Shown here: positions 36,501-44,033 of the stretch, one piece after another
Layout: every line of letters starts with the position of its first letter
Numbering within the stretch: position 1 is the first letter of the stretch
From: Amycolatopsis jiangsuensis
GTDB lineage: Bacteria > Actinomycetota > Actinomycetes > Mycobacteriales > Pseudonocardiaceae
Reading direction: 5' to 3'
Assembly (NCBI RefSeq): GCF_014204865.1
Contig: NZ_JACHMG010000001.1
Coordinates: 3,746,501 to 3,810,500, forward strand
DNA length: 64,000 nt
The notes under the pieces: generated by a model
Told to the model about the DNA's origin: nothing
The model's database searches: none
The model's input: the letters and a program-made list of their open reading frames with translations, nothing else
Made by a program: the position numbers and the translations under genes

Positions 36501-38628
36501 GCGGACCGAGGACCATTCCTTCCTCGCCGGTGGGTTCGTCAACCACAACACCGAAGCCCGGATGTCCCCCGAGGCGATGCTGCTCGTCGGCGAACTGGGC
36601 GAGGACACCGTCGACTTCCGGCCCAATTACGACGGCTCGCTGGAAGAGCCTTCCGTGCTGCCCGCTGCGTACCCGAACCTGCTGGTCAACGGCACGTCCG
36701 GGATCGCGGTCGGGATGGCCACGAACATGATCCCGCACAACCTCGGGGAGGTGATCGGCGCCGCGCGGTGGCTGATCACCCATCCGGGCGCGACGCTGGA
36801 CAAGCTGATGGAGTACGTGCCCGGTCCCGACCTGCCGACCGGGGGCAGCCTGCTGGGCCTCGACGAGGTGCGCAAGGCCTACGAGACCGGCCGTGGGGTC
36901 GTGCGCATGCGCGCGAACGTCGAGACCGGTCCGCTGGAGGGCAGTCGCGGGCGGCAGGCGATCACGGTCACCGAACTGCCCTACGGGGTGGGGCCGGAGA
37001 AGGTGATCGAGAAGATCACCGACGAGGTCAACAAGTCCAAGCGGCTCACCGGGATCGCCGACGTCAAGGACCTCACCGACCGGGAGAACGGCACCCGGCT
37101 CGTCATCGAGTGCAAGGTGGGTGTCAACCCGCAGGCGCTGCTGGCCGACCTGTACCGGCTCACGCCGCTCGAGCAGTCCTTCGGCATCAACAACCTGGTG
37201 CTCGTCAACGGCCAGCCGCAGACGCTGGGCCTCAAGGCGCTGCTGGAGGTCTTCCTCCAGCACCGTTACGACGTGGTCACCCGGCGCACGCGGTACCGCC
37301 GCCGCAAGCGTGAGGAGCGGCTGCACCTCGTCGAGGGCCTGCTGGTCGCGCTGCTGAACATCGACAAGGTCATCAAGCTGATCCGGGAAAGCGAGAACGC
37401 GGCCGCGGCCAAGGACGGCCTGATGACACGGTTCAAGCTCTCCGAGATTCAGGCCACCTACATCCTGGACACGCCGCTGCGCCGGCTCACCAAGTACGAC
37501 CGGCTGGAGCTGGAGGGCGAGCAGGACCGGCTGCGCGAGGAGATCGCCGAGCTGACCACGATCCTCGAGGACGAGTCGGTGCTGAAGAAGCTCGTCTCGA
37601 CCGAGCTGGCGAAGATCGCCAAGGACTTCCCCACCGAGCGGCGCACCCGGCTGATCGACGGCGACCTCAAGGAGGTGCTGGCGGCCTCGAAACCGTCCGG
37701 CCCGCTGGAGATCACCGACGATCCGTGCCAGGTGATCCTGTCCGCCACCGGGCTGGTCGCGCGGACCGCCGCGGAGTCGGAGGAGTCCTCGGAGGTCCGC
37801 AGGCGCAACGGCAGGGTCAAGCACGACACCGTCGTCGCCGTGGTCCATACCACTGCCCGCGGGCAGGTACTGCTGGTGACCAGCCGCGGCCGGGCGTTCA
37901 AGACCGAGGTGCTGCCGTTGCCGGTGCTGCCGGACCAGGCCGGCACGGTGTCCCTGCGTGGCGGGATGGCCGCGAAGGAACTCGTCCCGCTGCAGAAGGG
38001 TGAACGGGTCGTCGGCATCGCCCCGCTGGGCGAGCAGGCGGCCGGATCGCCGGGGCTGGCGATCGGCACCCGGGCCGGGGTGGTGAAGGTGTGTTCGCCG
38101 GACTGGCCGGTCCGCTCGGACGAGTTCGAGGTGATCAGCCTCAAGGACGGCGACGAGGTGGTGGGCGCGACGTGGCTCACCGACGGCGGCGAAAGCCTCG
38201 CGTTCCTGGCGTCGGACTCGTCCCTGCTGCGCTTCGCGGCGTCGCTGGTCCGGGCGCAGGGCATCAAGAGCGGCGGGATGGCCGGGATCAACCTGACCGC
38301 GGGCGCCTCGGCGGTCTTCTTCGGCGCGATCCGCACCGACGACGAGGACCACGGCGAACCGATGGTCGTGACCGCCACCGGGCAGAGCGTCAAGGTCACC
38401 CCGTTCAGCGAGTACCCGGCAAAGGGCCGCGCCACCGGCGGGGTCCGGGCACACCGTTTCCTCAAGGGGGAGAACGAGGTCCTGGTCGCCTGGATCGGCC
38501 CCCGGCCGGCCGGCGCGGCGAAGAACGGCGACCCGGTGGAACTCCCGGAAGTCGACCTGCGCCGCGACGGATCGGGACACGCACACCCGGGCCCGGACGT
38601 GGTCGGCCACATCATCGAACGAGACTAG
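33547..38628 (+). CDS. parC: DNA topoisomerase IV / gyrase subunit A with two in-frame inteins
   Basis: 1693-aa precursor from ATG 33547, AAGGAG at 33531-33536. The N-extein (1-88) contains IEDSYLEYAYSVIHSRALPD and VHRRILFSMNENG. The middle extein (524-572, only 49 aa) holds CMGKYHPHGD and ends AASRY with catalytic Tyr572, which is residue 137 after splicing. The C-extein (1002-1693) starts TEARMSPEAM, has the tower and coiled coil (DRLELEGEQDRLREEI), and then a beta-pinwheel domain without a clear GyrA box. This favours ParC. The spliced length would be 829 aa. It breaks and rejoins DNA with ParE to decatenate chromosomes. Confidence 0.93.
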   Translation: MARRSKSPVTRVDATAFDQPGAQVFDNPLKTEIEDSYLEYAYSVIHSRALPDARDGLKPVHRRILFSMNENGYRPNHAYVKSSRVVGDCFVRGTLVSTPEGLRPIESVEIGDRVLDSHGTAVPVTEVYRNPPAELVRVTWSNGRTMVVTPGQRFRTVADDSSLTWTAARDLPGRLTVGYGNGRRAALPDGGDRYAYLLGLITAEGFAVDRNRPADQRIRIHMCDIEPLDAVYEWAMANGMRVSRAKRAAAKPEWRDQHTLTFARHEGLLAAGNPLSAAKQVPAEVLADRSSWAPYLAGLFDGDGYIRKNNREIVYVSTSTELIRQVHAMLADCGIHGHHWRNPKSDGHKTLLGLSVSGSDAATLARLVRPWITVGYKKSSIEKLTEIVYEYGGKQGNDRLPHRPVMAEFSAAHLGGGWFRDTNGTAFRASLSAASGTKVRYGKDRHGTALADRSFPLSRARQDGWIEKLRRIGSPLAERLDALDGFSFLEVVAVERVEPDVTYDIQVGTEEHEFVTEGLVVHNCMGKYHPHGDTAIYDAMVRLAQDFSLNAPLIDGHGNFGSPDDGPAASRYCLVGDTRLRLADGSSPRIADVVNLPADSEAEADFEVLDKDGKAVQVDKVFNSGVHPTVRITTKSGFSLRGSENHPVLCLEAPMGVPMFQWRQLDEVRPGTVVCLARNAWTQVVPTSREYDLGVLAGAWISEGFASADRAGFNNTDEHFFGEVLHAYDRVVGGKRYVSERHTRLDRKLIRELDVQRHAGGMDAFRASPMAEFIGHQARDKVVPEFVWAAGPGVKRAFLMAAFEGDGGCRVALGGFTIQYSSYSEQLATQLAEMLAEFGVIAVHRRYTRPNGAVEHRLVVSGLRNVRAFAERVGFLRTKQTKLQTLLQRSVLRTHRLSSDRVPFVADYVRGALDFDRRGSGRKWLTQHNFDRMERWETERLRIIDRIKDAEVLATILPIMDSGYRFEEVVDAGPADPAEVYSVRVRTEDHSFLAGGFVNHNTEARMSPEAMLLVGELGEDTVDFRPNYDGSLEEPSVLPAAYPNLLVNGTSGIAVGMATNMIPHNLGEVIGAARWLITHPGATLDKLMEYVPGPDLPTGGSLLGLDEVRKAYETGRGVVRMRANVETGPLEGSRGRQAITVTELPYGVGPEKVIEKITDEVNKSKRLTGIADVKDLTDRENGTRLVIECKVGVNPQALLADLYRLTPLEQSFGINNLVLVNGQPQTLGLKALLEVFLQHRYDVVTRRTRYRRRKREERLHLVEGLLVALLNIDKVIKLIRESENAAAAKDGLMTRFKLSEIQATYILDTPLRRLTKYDRLELEGEQDRLREEIAELTTILEDESVLKKLVSTELAKIAKDFPTERRTRLIDGDLKEVLAASKPSGPLEITDDPCQVILSATGLVARTAAESEESSEVRRRNGRVKHDTVVAVVHTTARGQVLLVTSRGRAFKTEVLPLPVLPDQAGTVSLRGGMAAKELVPLQKGERVVGIAPLGEQAAGSPGLAIGTRAGVVKVCSPDWPVRSDEFEVISLKDGDEVVGATWLTDGGESLAFLASDSSLLRFAASLVRAQGIKSGGMAGINLTAGASAVFFGAIRTDDEDHGEPMVVTATGQSVKVTPFSEYPAKGRATGGVRAHRFLKGENEVLVAWIGPRPAGAAKNGDPVELPEVDLRRDGSGHAHPGPDVVGHIIERD
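33811..35115 (+). other. ParC intein 1 (before HPHGD motif) with LAGLIDADG endonuclease and atypical block B
   Basis: 435 aa, residues 89-523. Block A is CFVRGTLVSTPEGLRPIESV. Block F/G is VTYDIQVGTEEHEFVTEG with terminal VVHN, and Cys is the +1 extein residue. Two dodecapeptide motifs lie at 34135-34161 (LLGLITAEG) and 34432-34458 (LAGLFDGDG). Block B reads VVTPGQRFRTV, with Gln (codon CAG 34000-34002) where nearly all inteins have His. This may slow the first acyl shift or be compensated elsewhere. The insertion point is in the helix just before the DNA-binding HPHGD loop. Confidence 0.9.
35263..36549 (+). other. ParC intein 2 (immediately after catalytic Tyr) with LAGLIDADG endonuclease, Mxe GyrA type
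   Basis: 429 aa, residues 573-1001, inserted between Tyr572 and Thr. Block A is CLVGDTRLRLADGSSPRIAD. Block B is LRGSENHPVLCLE, with Ser in place of the block B Thr and His kept. Block F/G is VYSVRVRTEDHSFLAGGF with terminal VNHN and Thr+1. Dodecapeptides lie at 35632-35658 (LAGAWISEG) and 35941-35967 (LMAAFEGDG). The site and sequence follow the mycobacterial GyrA intein (for example M. xenopi), which is a mini-intein; here the endonuclease domain is retained. Confidence 0.93.
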
Positions 38629-39072
38629 GGAGGCTCCTTCTGGCGACGGAGCCGGGCGCTCGCGGGCGGAGCCGGTTCCGGTTGGGCGGGGCTGGTTCCG
38701 GTTGGGCGGGGCTGGTTCCGGTTGGGCGGGGCTGGTTCCGGTTGGGCGGAGCCGGCTGCTCGCACGCGGAGCCGGTTCCGCACGGGCGAGGCAGGTTTCG
38801 CACGGGCGAGGCGGTCCCGCGCGAGCAAAGTCGTTACTCGCACGCCGAGCCGGTTCCGGGCGGAGCCGATCGCGCGCAGGCAAGGCCGTTCCCGCGCGAG
38901 GCGGGTTCCGCTACCCGTTTCGCCTGGCCCGCCGCCTGGGCGACCTCGTTTCGCCGCCGGTCCGGGCAGTTCGGGTTCCCGAATGGGCGCGCGGGCCGGG
39001 CAGGCCCTGTCCGGCCGGTTCCGGCGCGGCCTACGATGCGCTGCGCCCGCTTCGAACGTAGAGGAATCCTTG
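38629..39072. repeat. 20-bp minisatellite and degenerate repeats after parC
   Basis: 444-bp gap with no supportable gene. Three exact copies of a 20-mer (GTTGGGCGGGGCTGGTTCCG) fill 38681-38740, with partial units on both sides (38671-38680 and 38741-38755). A second degenerate family, built on CGCACGGGCGAGGC, repeats at about 38778-38813. The remainder to 39050 is G-rich with no clear signal. A ribosome site AGAGGAA at 39060-39066 belongs to the next gene. Confidence 0.85.
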
Positions 39073-39852
39073 ATGTCGCAGACGATCGGCTGGAACAACT
39101 TCGTCGACACCCAGGCGCGGGCCGAGCACGATCGGCTGCGGCTGCTGGAGCGCAGCTTCGACCCGTTCAGCTTCCGGCAGCTGGATGAGCTCGGGGTGCG
39201 GCCGGGCTGGCAGTGCCTGGAGGTCGGGGCCGGTGCGGGGTCGGTGGCCGCGCGGATGGCCGAGCTCGCCGGCCCGGAGAACGTGGTGGCGACCGACCTC
39301 AGCCACGCTTTCCTGGGTCCGCTGGCCGAGCTGGGCGTGCGGGTGTTGCACCACGACGTCACCGCCGACGACGCACCCGGCGAGTTCGACGTGATCCACA
39401 CCCGGTTCGTCCTCGAGCACCTGCCCGCGCGCCAGGACACGATCAAGCGGATGGCGTCCTGGCTGAAGCCCGGCGGCTGGCTGCTGGCCGAGATCGGCAC
39501 CACCCTGCCCGAGCTGTCCTCGCGGCCGGCGACCCGCCAGGCCATGGCGGTGCTGGCGCGGGTCATGACCGAACGGGTCGGCACCGCGCCGGAGTGGGCC
39601 CGGACCTTCCCGGTCCCGCTGGAGGAAGCCGGCCTGACCGACTGCACCGCGGAGGGCGTGATCCAGCCGGCCCGGGGCGGGCAGCCACTGGCGAGCTGGC
39701 TGAAGCACACCACGAAACTCGTCGAGCAGCACGCTCTCACCACCGGCCTGATCACCCGCGAAGTACTCGACGAGGCGTACGCGACGTACGATTCTCCGTC
39801 CTTTGTGGACTACGCGTGGATGACCGTGGCGGCACGCGGACGCCGGGCCTGA
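39073..39852 (+). CDS. class I SAM-dependent methyltransferase
   Basis: 259 aa from ATG 39073. The SAM-binding loop is LEVGAGAGSVAARMAEL at about residues 50-66, then VVATDLS, DVIHTRFVLEHLPARQDTI and WLKPGGWLLAEIG. It resembles small-molecule O/N-methyltransferases of actinomycetes; the acceptor is unknown. It sits alone after the repeat region and is convergent with the ThuA-like gene, 7 bp away. Confidence 0.87.
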   Translation: MSQTIGWNNFVDTQARAEHDRLRLLERSFDPFSFRQLDELGVRPGWQCLEVGAGAGSVAARMAELAGPENVVATDLSHAFLGPLAELGVRVLHHDVTADDAPGEFDVIHTRFVLEHLPARQDTIKRMASWLKPGGWLLAEIGTTLPELSSRPATRQAMAVLARVMTERVGTAPEWARTFPVPLEEAGLTDCTAEGVIQPARGGQPLASWLKHTTKLVEQHALTTGLITREVLDEAYATYDSPSFVDYAWMTVAARGRRA

Positions 39853-39859
39853 GTACCGT

Positions 39860-40696
39860 TCAGACGGCCCCGCCCAGCCAGCGAAGGCCGTCCAGGACCA
39901 GCCGGTTCTGCTCGGCGCTGTCGAAGGTGGACGACAGCGGGGTGTCGGTGTCGTAGTCCATCGCGTTGTGCCCGAAGTTCGCGTACAGCATCCGGTAGTT
40001 CTTGTTCGTCCAGACGATCGGGTAGTCGCCGCTGTGCCAGGTCTGGTCCGGGTCAGTGCCGACCGGAAACGTCGACGGGTCCAGCGAGGCCAGCACGTCG
40101 ATGTCCGGGTTCTGCCGCAGATCCCGCTCCCACGAATACCACTCGCTGACCGACGACGGGACGGTGTCCGCCAGGTTCGCGGTCGCCGGATTGCCGTGGT
40201 CATCGATCTTCAGCGTCTCCGCGGTCGGGCCCCACGAGTTGGTCGCGAACCTGGCGGTGCCGAGGAAGTCGTCGTGGAACCAGTTCGCGTACGAGGGTGT
40301 GCTGTCGTCGTTGTAGGCGGTCACGTGGAACCCGAAGAACGCGCCACCGTCGTCCAGGTAGCGCCGGAAGCCGTCGAACTGCGCTTGCGACTGCGGCTGG
40401 TCGTCGAGGAAGAGCACCACGTCCGCCTGGTCCGGAGTGAGCGAAACGAGCCGGTTCCAGTCGTTCGTGGCGGTGTAGTCGTACCCGTTCGCCTCGGCCT
40501 GCTGTGGGAACCAGACGTTCGCTTCCTTCTCGAAGCTGATGTGCGCCGCGTCGTAGGTACCGCTGTAGAACGCCAGCACACTGAACGGCGACGCGGCCTC
40601 CGCAGGCGAACCGACCGCCGGTGCACCGAGCGCAAGTCCGAGACACGCAGCGAAGAAGGCAAACGCTTTCCCGAGCAGACGTCGTTTTCCGGACAT
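39860..40696 (-). CDS. secreted ThuA-like domain protein
   Basis: 278 aa from ATG 40696, with GGAGAGG upstream. Sec signal to about residue 35 (LALGAPAVGSPAEAAS). The ThuA/class I glutamine-amidotransferase-like fold follows: VLAFYSGTYDAAHISFEKEA, ADVVLFLDDQPQSQAQFDGF, GGAFFGFHVTAYND and MLYANFGHNAMDYD. ThuA domains occur in sugar-metabolism or glycosidase-linked proteins. The exact function is unknown, and the usual amidotransferase cysteine is not evident. Confidence 0.85.
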   Translation of the reverse strand: MSGKRRLLGKAFAFFAACLGLALGAPAVGSPAEAASPFSVLAFYSGTYDAAHISFEKEANVWFPQQAEANGYDYTATNDWNRLVSLTPDQADVVLFLDDQPQSQAQFDGFRRYLDDGGAFFGFHVTAYNDDSTPSYANWFHDDFLGTARFATNSWGPTAETLKIDDHGNPATANLADTVPSSVSEWYSWERDLRQNPDIDVLASLDPSTFPVGTDPDQTWHSGDYPIVWTNKNYRMLYANFGHNAMDYDTDTPLSSTFDSAEQNRLVLDGLRWLGGAV

Positions 40697-40893
40697 CGCA
40701 CAACCTCTCCGACACGGAACGGCCTTTTTTTCAGTGCGTGAATTAATGCACACCACGCCACGGTGGTCCAGACCTCCGCGGAATCTCGGGTACCACTGAC
40801 CGGAACCAGCGACCAGCCTCACCCGGCAGGACCAATCGCAACAACCCGTGACGCTGCCGCCTCTCTCGCCGTCTGGGCCCTAGCATCTCGCGG

Positions 40894-41535
40894 GTGGACA
40901 CCGACTGGCTGACCGAAACGCGAACGTCCTACGACACGGTCGCGACGAGCTACGCCGAGCAGGTGCGCGGCGCTATCACCGGGCAGCCCTACCTCCGCAC
41001 GGCCCTGACGCTGTTCGCCGAGCACGTGCGCTCCGCCGGCGGCGGTCCGGTGGTGGATGTCGGCTGCGGGCCCGGTGAGGTCACCGCGCACCTGCGTTCG
41101 CTCGAGGTCGACGCGTTCGGCATCGACCTTTCTCCCGGAATGATCGAGGTGGCTCGTCGCCGGTACCCAGGCCTACGATTCGAGGTGGGCTCGATGACGG
41201 ACCTGCCACTACCGGACGCATCGGTGAACGGCCTGCTCGCGTGGCAATCCCTGATCCACGTCCCGGACGAGGCGGTGCCTGCCGTGTTCGAACAGTTCCG
41301 TCGCGTCGTGCGACCGGGTGGTCCGGTGCAGTTGTTCTTCCACCTCGGCACCGGTTCGCGGCTGAAGACCGAGGGCTACGGAAACCATCCGATGCGGGTC
41401 CGCGTACATCACCGGCAGGCGGGCGAGGTGACCATCTGGCTGCGCGAAGCCGGGTTCACCGTCGAAGGCCGGCTGCTGTTCGACCTGGATGGCCAAGCCC
41501 TGCAAGCGTTTCTCTTCGCACGTCGCGACGAGTGA
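40894..41535 (+). CDS. class I SAM-dependent methyltransferase
   Basis: 213 aa from GTG 40894 (MDTDWLTETRTSYDTVATSYAEQ when read as Met). The motifs are VVDVGCGPGEVTAHLRSL, FGIDLSPGMIEVARRRYPG and LPLPDASVNGLLAWQSLIHV. It is a generic small-molecule methyltransferase common in Streptomyces and Amycolatopsis; the substrate is not assignable. The gene is divergent from the ThuA-like gene, with about 200 bp between them. Confidence 0.88.
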   Translation: MDTDWLTETRTSYDTVATSYAEQVRGAITGQPYLRTALTLFAEHVRSAGGGPVVDVGCGPGEVTAHLRSLEVDAFGIDLSPGMIEVARRRYPGLRFEVGSMTDLPLPDASVNGLLAWQSLIHVPDEAVPAVFEQFRRVVRPGGPVQLFFHLGTGSRLKTEGYGNHPMRVRVHHRQAGEVTIWLREAGFTVEGRLLFDLDGQALQAFLFARRDE

Positions 41536-41596
41536 GGCGGTGGGCACAGGCTGCGCCCGGCATTGTGCTGCGAACTTCGCCAGGGAGGGGATCAGC

Positions 41597-42016
41597 GTGC
41601 GGCTCGAGGTGTCCGGCGTCGTCGACCAAGGTATCGACCAGGTCTGGAGTTTTCTCTCGGATCCCGCCACCGCGCCCCGGTGGGATCGAAGCATCGCGGA
41701 GGTGATCCCGCACTCGACCGGCGCACCGGGGGTCGGCTGGGAGGCCACCACGGTCTCGCCCGACGGCAAACGTCAACGATTCCGCATCAGCCACTATCGG
41801 CCGCCGACCGGGTTCGCCTTCGTGTTGCTCGAATCGTCGATGTTCCGGTATGCCGAGCTCCGCTTCCAGCTCGAGCCGATGACGCCGGGTACGCGCATCA
41901 CCCACACCATCGACCTACGGCTGCGTAATCCCCTCCTGAAACCGATTCTGCGTGCGGTCAGCCGCCGGGCACTGGCACGAGACTTCGAGGCGCTGACGGC
42001 GGCACTCCGGGACTGA
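41597..42016 (+). CDS. SRPBCC/polyketide-cyclase-like protein
   Basis: 139 aa from GTG 41597 with GGGAGGGG at 41583-41590. START-like fold: VSGVVDQGIDQVWSFLSDPATAPRWDRSI, MFRYAELRFQLEPMTPGTRITHTIDL, then a C-terminal helix (RRALARDFEALTAAL). Such proteins bind hydrophobic ligands; the role is unknown. It follows the methyltransferase by 61 bp and could be co-transcribed. Confidence 0.82.
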   Translation: MRLEVSGVVDQGIDQVWSFLSDPATAPRWDRSIAEVIPHSTGAPGVGWEATTVSPDGKRQRFRISHYRPPTGFAFVLLESSMFRYAELRFQLEPMTPGTRITHTIDLRLRNPLLKPILRAVSRRALARDFEALTAALRD

Positions 42017-42111
42017 AAGCCGCGCCAAGACCGGTACCCCCAGCAATCACAGCCCCAAGACCTCGACCGCCACCGCAGCGACCACCCTCGGCGACGGCCC
42101 GGCCACCGGCT

Positions 42112-42540
42112 TCAGCGGCGGGGCTGGGAGCGCCGCTCGCCGAGTCGTTCGGCGCGGTGGCGTTGGAACTCCTCCACCGTCATTCCCGGATCGTCGTCCG
42201 GGGCGCGGGCCGGGGCCGGGGAGCCGGACAGCTGCTCCACCAGCATGGTCAGGTCCTCGCCCAGGTGTAGCGCCACCTTGTTGTAGCTGTCCTGGGTGGC
42301 CTCGGCCATCGCGATCCGCGTGACCTCCAGGATCAGCGCGGCCAGCCGGGCCGGGTCGGCGGTGGTCACCGACGGGGCCAGCCAGAGGCGGTGCAGCGCT
42401 CCGAAGGCGTCGACGGTCACCTCCACCGTGCCGTCCAGCGCGTGTGCCGAACCACGGGCTTCGGCCATCAACCCGGCCACCTGGGCGAGCGCTTCTTCCC
42501 GGGCACGGGCCTGGTCGATGAGCGCGCGAGTGCTGATCAC
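42112..42540 (-). CDS. YbaB/EbfC-like protein of the WXG cluster (second)
   Basis: 142 aa. It has a helical N-terminus (ALIDQARAREEALAQVAGLMAEARG), then the YbaB-like beta region (GTVEVTVDAFGALHRLWLAP) and a second helix. The C-terminal 30 residues are charged and disordered. YbaB/EbfC proteins bind DNA as dimers; actinobacterial paralogues often sit beside type VII secretion genes. It overlaps the preceding paralogue by four bases and is last in the four-gene unit. Confidence 0.75.
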   Translation of the reverse strand: MISTRALIDQARAREEALAQVAGLMAEARGSAHALDGTVEVTVDAFGALHRLWLAPSVTTADPARLAALILEVTRIAMAEATQDSYNKVALHLGEDLTMLVEQLSGSPAPARAPDDDPGMTVEEFQRHRAERLGERRSQPRR

Positions 42541-42929
42541 GGCAGCTCCCCGTGGCCGTAGTAGTCGTCCGGGTCGTCGTAGTCCGGATCGTCCGGGCGC
42601 AGTGGCTCGTACCCGAGCTCGGCGAGCTGTTCCGGCTCCAGAACCGGCGCCAGCACCTGGTGCATCCGGTCACCGGCCCGCCGGGTGGCCCGGCGGGACA
42701 GCTCCACGATGTTTCCCGCCAGCGCCTCGGATCCGGACCGCAGCGCCGCCCGGGTCAGGGTGAGCCCGGTCAGCAGCCCGCCGGGCGCGACCTCCACGGT
42801 CACCCCCGCCGCTTCGGCCTTGCCCACCACCGGACCGGAACGCGCGAACCGGGCGGCGGCCTCCTGCCCGGTGCGCTCGGCCTGCTCCGCGACCCGCGCC
42901 GCGGCGAGGTCCACGTCGAACTCAGCCAT
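42537..42929 (-). CDS. YbaB/EbfC-like protein of the WXG cluster (first)
   Basis: 130 aa. The core VEVAPGGLLTGLTLTRAALRSGSEALAGNIVELSRRA corresponds to the YbaB strand-helix part. The C-terminal tail is very acidic (DDPDYDDPDDYYGHGE). It lies between the NlpC/P60 gene and the second YbaB gene with tight spacing, so it is probably co-expressed. The function in this context is unknown. Confidence 0.75.
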   Translation of the reverse strand: MAEFDVDLAAARVAEQAERTGQEAAARFARSGPVVGKAEAAGVTVEVAPGGLLTGLTLTRAALRSGSEALAGNIVELSRRATRRAGDRMHQVLAPVLEPEQLAELGYEPLRPDDPDYDDPDDYYGHGELP

Positions 42930-42932
42930 TCC

Positions 42933-44033
42933 TCATCCCGTCGGCCGGTAGAACCCGATGAACTGCTGCCCCGAGTTCGTGGTCCGGATGGCACTGACCT
43001 GCACCGGGTCCCCGGCCTCGACCATCTGCCCGTCGCCGATCACCATCGCCACGTGCCCCGACCACACCACGAGGTCGCCGGGCAGCAGCTGGTCGATCGA
43101 GGGCACCTCCGCACCCACCGTCTGCTGCCGGGCCGTGCGCGGCAGCTGGAGCCCGGCGTCCTGGTACGACGTCATCGTCAGCCCGCTGCAGTCCAGGCCC
43201 TGCCCCCGCGCCGTACCACCCCAGACGTAGGGCACCCCGAGCTGTGACAACGCGGCCCGCACCGCCTTGGCCGCGGTTTCGTTGGGCGCCATCACGGTCT
43301 TGCCGCCCGGCAGGTTGATCGCCACGCCGCTGCCCGGCTGCGGTGGGATCGCCACCGGCAGCCGGGGTTTCCCGGCGAATCCGCCGCCGCCGTCTCCCCC
43401 GCCGCCGCCACTGGCGTGCGCACCGTTGCTGTTGAACGCCTGCGGTGCGGACGGCGCGGCAGTAGCGCTGCTGGTGGTGGTCGCGTCCGATCCGCCGAGC
43501 CTGCCACCGAGGTCGGTCAGCCTGCCGAGCGTTTCCTCGCTGAACGTGGCGGCCTGCCCGGTGAGCTGCCCGATCTTCGTCTGCAGCCGCAGCAGGACCT
43601 GCCGGGCCGCGGCCGCGCGGCTCTCCGGCGGCTGGATGCCGCCGGTCGCCTGCAAGGCCTTCATCGACGCGGCGATCTCCCGCACGATCTGGTCCCGGAC
43701 CTGGTCGTTGCGGATCTGCCCGACGTGCAGCACCTCCGCCGCCTCGGCGACCGCGCCTTCGATCTCGGCGCTCTCGTCGAGCAGGTCCCGGACGTGGTTC
43801 TCCATGTCCTGCGACGTGGCCACCGCGCGCTCGGAAGTGCCGCCGGAACTGGCGTTCGCCAGGTTCACCCGTTGTCCGGCGGCCTGGTCGTTGGCCTGGC
43901 CCACGGAGGTTCGCAACGCGACGTGCCCGTCCCGCGCGCCGGTGATGGCCGAAGGATCGTGCCGCACCTTGGCCGCGAGCTGGTTGGTCGTGTCCAGACC
44001 ACCGCGAACGAGGTGGTCGACCGGCGTGCTCAC
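42933..44033 (-). CDS. NlpC/P60 peptidoglycan endopeptidase with helical ESX-like N-terminus
   Basis: 366 aa. Residues 1 to about 180 are predicted all-helical, with WXG/ESX-substrate character and no Sec signal. Residues 185-225 are a Ser/Thr/Gly-rich linker. Residues 250-366 form the NlpC/P60 domain, with nucleophile Cys282 in GLDCSGLT and catalytic His327 in WSGHVAMVIGDG. The family cleaves gamma-D-glutamyl-diaminopimelate links in the wall. Overlap with the WXG-like gene suggests export as a type VII substrate (inference); no secretion machinery genes are in the window. Confidence 0.87.
   Translation of the reverse strand: MSTPVDHLVRGGLDTTNQLAAKVRHDPSAITGARDGHVALRTSVGQANDQAAGQRVNLANASSGGTSERAVATSQDMENHVRDLLDESAEIEGAVAEAAEVLHVGQIRNDQVRDQIVREIAASMKALQATGGIQPPESRAAAARQVLLRLQTKIGQLTGQAATFSEETLGRLTDLGGRLGGSDATTTSSATAAPSAPQAFNSNGAHASGGGGGDGGGGFAGKPRLPVAIPPQPGSGVAINLPGGKTVMAPNETAAKAVRAALSQLGVPYVWGGTARGQGLDCSGLTMTSYQDAGLQLPRTARQQTVGAEVPSIDQLLPGDLVVWSGHVAMVIGDGQMVEAGDPVQVSAIRTTNSGQQFIGFYRPTG

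Noticed and set aside
33811..36549. ParC insertions interpreted as fused foreign genes or assembly errors
   Set aside because: Both begin with Cys, end with HN before Cys/Thr, contain block A/F motifs and endonuclease dodecapeptides, and conserved extein resumes exactly at each end, so they are inteins.
34966..38883. 1305-aa minus-strand frame across parC
   Set aside because: High-GC shadow frame with no recognisable domain, opposite a strongly conserved protein.
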